The notes under the pieces: generated by a model
Told to the model about the DNA's origin: nothing
The model's database searches: none
Seen by the model: only the letters and a program-made list of their open reading frames with translations
Assembly: GCF_029581355.1 (NCBI RefSeq)
Contig: NZ_CP120849.1
Span: 2,450,501 to 2,514,500, forward strand
Source: Parabacteroides chongii
GTDB taxonomy: Bacteria > Bacteroidota > Bacteroidia > Bacteroidales > Tannerellaceae
Direction of reading: 5' to 3'
Length of the DNA: 64,000 nucleotides
Position numbers and translations under genes: made by a program
Part shown: one piece after another, positions 61,342 to 64,000 of the stretch
How the letters are laid out: each line of letters starts with the position of its first letter
Position numbering within the stretch: the stretch's first letter is position 1

Positions 61342-62943
61342 ATGAAACTGAATAAGATTCCGCATACTTATACAATTATATCTGTTGTAATCCTGATATG
61401 TGCCGCCCTTTCCTGGATTATTCCTGCCGGTGAATACTCCCGGGAAATACGGGTGGTCAACGGTACGGAACGTACGGTTATTGTAGATAACTCCTTTCAT
61501 GCAGTCGATCCCGCTCCGCAGAGTTGGCAGGTTTTCGGCGTGTTACTGGAAGGATTCGAGAAACAGGCTGGTATCATAGCTTTTCTGTTGATTATCGGAG
61601 GAGCTTTTCAGATTATGAACAGTAGCCGGGCAATCGATACCGGGATACTATCTTTTTTACGAAGTTCGCGTAAAGTGGAGAAATATGGACTGTTTCGCAT
61701 GGTCGGAGTGAATAATGTGGTGATATCCTTGATTATAATCCTGTTCAGTTTGTTCGGAGCCGTATTCGGCATGAGTGAGGAGACGCTTGCATTTGTCATA
61801 ATTATTGTGCCGCTTGCCATTTCGATGGGATATGACTCTATTACGGGACTTTGTATGGTCTATGTGGCAGCACATGTGGGTTTTTCGGGAGCAATCCTGA
61901 ATCCGTTTACAATCGGTATAGCACAGGGATTGTCGGACTTGCCGCTGTTTTCCGGTTTTGGTTACCGGTTGTTTTGCTGGGTGGTGCTCACTTCCATTCT
62001 GATCATTATCGTTCTTCGTTATGCAGCCAGGGTGAAAAAGAACCCGAAACTGTCTCCTATGTATGAGGCGGATGCTTACTGGAGGGAGAAAGGCGAAGTC
62101 GCTTCCGAAGATGTTCCGGAGGAAAGGACAACCCGTTCGGCTTGGATTGTCTACTTGTTATTATTACTATCATTGATAAGTTTTTCGATATATTATCCTT
62201 CTACCACATTTGAAATCGGGGAGAGTGCTGTTTGTTTTCCGGCAGCGCCAGTGTTTACTGCTTTTTTTGCTTTGACCGGCTGGCTGGGACTGCGTAAGTC
62301 GAACCAGTTTTTTATCCTGAACTTACTGGGATATACGATCGTCTTTCTGATAATCGGTGTAATGGGGTATGGCTGGTATCTGACGGAGATATCCGCTATT
62401 TTCCTGGCTATGGGAATTTTATCCGGATTTGCTAATAGTGAAGGAGCCGACGGGATCATTTCCCAGTTCCTGGCCGGTGCCAAAGATATGCTTTCGGCTG
62501 CCCTGGTAGTCGGATTGGCGGGCGGGATCATTCAGATATTGCAGGATGGCCGTATCATCGATCCGATTCTGCATGGTATGGCAGCCCTGATGGGGGAAGC
62601 GGGGAAGATCGCTTCTCTCGGAGTGATGTACCTGATCCAGACGACGATCAATATCATTATCCCTTCCGGTTCGGCAAAGGCTGCGTTGACCATGCCGATC
62701 ATGGCTCCTTTCTCCGATGTGATCGGTATTTCCCGGCAGGCGACCGTACTGGCGTTTCAGTTCGGGGATGGTTTTACCAATATGATCACGCCTACTTCCG
62801 GTGTCCTGATGGGAGCGCTCGGATTAGCACATATTCCTTATGAGGTATGGGTAAAGTGGTTTTTCCGTATCCTTATCTTTTTTATTTTACTTGGAATGTT
62901 ATTGCTAATTCCTACAGTTTTAATACCTTTGGACGGATTCTGA
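61342..62943 (+). CDS. YfcC/C4-dicarboxylate-carrier family transporter
   Basis: A 533-aa inner-membrane protein with about 11-12 membrane spans. The opening KIPHTYTIISVVILICAALSWIIPAGEYSRE and the blocks FGMSEETLAFVIIIVPLAISMGYDSITGLCMVYVAAHVGF and IPSGSAKAALTMPIMAPFSDVIGISRQATVLAFQFGDGFTNMITPTSGVLMGALG are characteristic of the YfcC (DcuC-related) family. Members are annotated as basic amino acid or short-peptide carriers; the substrate here is unproven. Neighbouring cyanophycinase-like and M20 genes suggest dipeptides or arginine. It begins 13 bp after the cyanophycinase-like gene. Confidence 0.87.
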   Translation: MKLNKIPHTYTIISVVILICAALSWIIPAGEYSREIRVVNGTERTVIVDNSFHAVDPAPQSWQVFGVLLEGFEKQAGIIAFLLIIGGAFQIMNSSRAIDTGILSFLRSSRKVEKYGLFRMVGVNNVVISLIIILFSLFGAVFGMSEETLAFVIIIVPLAISMGYDSITGLCMVYVAAHVGFSGAILNPFTIGIAQGLSDLPLFSGFGYRLFCWVVLTSILIIIVLRYAARVKKNPKLSPMYEADAYWREKGEVASEDVPEERTTRSAWIVYLLLLLSLISFSIYYPSTTFEIGESAVCFPAAPVFTAFFALTGWLGLRKSNQFFILNLLGYTIVFLIIGVMGYGWYLTEISAIFLAMGILSGFANSEGADGIISQFLAGAKDMLSAALVVGLAGGIIQILQDGRIIDPILHGMAALMGEAGKIASLGVMYLIQTTINIIIPSGSAKAALTMPIMAPFSDVIGISRQATVLAFQFGDGFTNMITPTSGVLMGALGLAHIPYEVWVKWFFRILIFFILLGMLLLIPTVLIPLDGF

Positions 62944-62969
62944 TACACTATATTCTAAAATACTGTCAT

Positions 62970-63758
62970 ATGAAAAAAAACATTTTCGGTTTATTAGCCT
63001 GCCTGGCGATGATGGTGGTCCTGCTTAGTTGTAAACCCTCGCCTGCTGAATGGAAATTGGTTTGGGAAGATAATTTCGACCAGACCGGTAGTTTCGATCC
63101 TGCCTCCTGGAGTAAGATTCCCCGGGGTACTTCCGATTGGAATAATTATATGTCCGATTTTGACTCTTGTTATGCGATGCGCGATGGCAAGCTGGTATTG
63201 CGCGGGCTGGTCAATTATAGCCTGCCGACTGATACGGCACCTTATGTGACCGGCGGTGTTTATACGAAAGACAAAGTCGGATTCAATAACGGTCGCCTCG
63301 AAATTCATGCCAAACTGAATGGGGCAACCGGTGCATGGCCGGCCTTCTGGTTGTTGCCGCAGGGTGCCAAATGGCCCGGAGGCGGTGAGATAGATATCAT
63401 GGAGCGGTTGAATAATGACAGTATTGCTTATCAGACAGTCCATTCTCATTATACATTCGACCTGGGGATCAAAGATAATCCGAAACAGGGTAGTACCGGA
63501 CTTATAAACCCGGATGATTTTAATACCTATACGGTAGAAATGTATCCCGACAGTCTGGTATTCTTTATCAATGATACCCGTACATTTGCTTATCCGCGAA
63601 TCGAGACGGATAAGGAAGGACAATACCCGTTTAACGACAGCCAGTTCTATCTGTTGCTGGATATGCAGCTTGGTGGAAGTTGGGTTGGTGCCGTCGATCC
63701 GGAAGACCTGCCGGTAGAAATGGAGATAGACTGGGTTCGTTTCTACCAGAAACAGTGA
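62970..63758 (+). CDS. GH16-family lipoprotein
   Basis: A 262-aa lipoprotein; the start at 62970 gives a signal with lipobox C21 (VVLLSC). The beta-jelly-roll GH16 domain fills the protein. The catalytic motif is GEIDIMER with E140 (nucleophile), D142 and E145 (acid/base). FNNGRLEIHAKLNGATGAWPAFWLLP precedes it, and the end is IDWVRFYQKQ. GH16 covers endo-acting beta-1,3/1,4 enzymes, including laminarinases and the O-glycanases of gut Bacteroidetes. The specificity is not readable from sequence, but GH2, GH20 and GH29 neighbours fit host O-glycans. The 41 upstream in-frame codons overlap the transporter gene and are excluded. Confidence 0.9.
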   Translation: MKKNIFGLLACLAMMVVLLSCKPSPAEWKLVWEDNFDQTGSFDPASWSKIPRGTSDWNNYMSDFDSCYAMRDGKLVLRGLVNYSLPTDTAPYVTGGVYTKDKVGFNNGRLEIHAKLNGATGAWPAFWLLPQGAKWPGGGEIDIMERLNNDSIAYQTVHSHYTFDLGIKDNPKQGSTGLINPDDFNTYTVEMYPDSLVFFINDTRTFAYPRIETDKEGQYPFNDSQFYLLLDMQLGGSWVGAVDPEDLPVEMEIDWVRFYQKQ

Positions 63759-63846
63759 AAATTTATGAACGAATATAACAAAGTTGTAGTTTAAAAGGTT
63801 TATCTTTAGGTCGTAAATAATATTAAATATCTAAATCTAACTGTAA

Positions 63847-64000
63847 TGATCGGATCAATTATTCAATTGGCTTTAAGCATACTGACAATCGTCAGCATGT
63901 GGAAGATTTTTGAAACTTTCGGCCAAAAGGGATGGGCTTGTCTTATTCCGTTCTACAACATCATCGTGATGTTGCGTATTGTAAAGTGGGAACCTGTGAA
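63847..64000 (+). CDS. DUF5684-like small membrane protein, cut by the window end
   Basis: 51 codons are visible. A hydrophobic helix (IIQLALSILTIVSMWKIF) is followed by ETFGQKGWACLIPFYNIIVMLRIVKW, the hallmark of DUF5684-type membrane proteins, sometimes found next to or fused with signal peptidase I. The 3' end lies beyond the window. TATCTTTA at 63801-63808 could be a weak -7 element. Function unknown. Confidence 0.7.

Overview
This window reads as chromosome from a gut Bacteroidales, most likely Parabacteroides or a close relative. The support is SusC/SusD pairs, FecR/ECF-sigma signalling genes, an HU-HIG type DNA-binding protein, Bacteroidetes promoters (TTTG about 19 nt before TAnnTTTG) and the thiamine receptor/PnuT/TPK operon. 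The genus is inferred, not proven.

Layout. 0-2 kb: a PD-(D/E)XK (Rpn-like) gene lies between an intact HU-like gene and a decayed copy of it. 2.2-4.7 kb: a DUF3575/DUF3868 pair of envelope genes with no fimbrillin gene. 4.8-8.5 kb (minus strand): a TPP riboswitch-controlled operon for a thiamine-type TonB receptor, PnuT transporter and thiamine pyrophosphokinase. 8.5-18.5 kb: housekeeping genes rimP-nusA-infB-cvpA and sufBCD, then a VOC-fold protein and a GNAT acetyltransferase. 18.5-19.8 kb: an orphan ECF sigma gene behind a 680-bp repeat-rich intergenic region.

19.8-63.8 kb is a run of nutrient-uptake loci. Locus A (minus, 19.8-30.2 kb) is ECF sigma, FecR, SusC with an STN domain, SusD and a DUF5107/TPR protein. 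Locus B (minus, 30.4-37.8 kb) is an N-terminally truncated FecR, SusC, SusD and a GH29 fucosidase lipoprotein. Locus C (plus, 38.2-51.7 kb) is a complete FecR, SusC, SusD, GH2, GH20 and a second GH2. Locus D (plus, 51.9-63.8 kb) is SusC, SusD, two cleaved-adhesin (choice-of-anchor J) lipoproteins, an M20 peptidase, a cyanophycinase-like S51 lipoprotein, a YfcC-family transporter and a GH16 lipoprotein. The fucosidase, beta-galactosidase-like, hexosaminidase and GH16 set suggests host glycans such as mucin O-glycans. Locus D also has a peptide-use side.

The most striking observation is between loci B and C. The two opposed fecR genes share a 23-bp inverted repeat (22/23 match) at exactly the point where the locus B copy loses its N-terminal domain. 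Each repeat copy has its own dyad symmetry. Inversion of the roughly 0.55-kb segment between them would move the only FecR sigma-binding domain, with its upstream region, in frame onto the other FecR. That would make a protein of exactly the same length (316 aa). This looks like a DNA-inversion switch choosing which of two opposed SusCD operons is wired to an ECF sigma factor.

The second unexplained pattern is a set of four intergenic arrays with a strict 22-23 bp period (19.40, 30.27, 48.87 and 60.32 kb). Their dyad cores differ between arrays, but the unit length and general architecture are shared.
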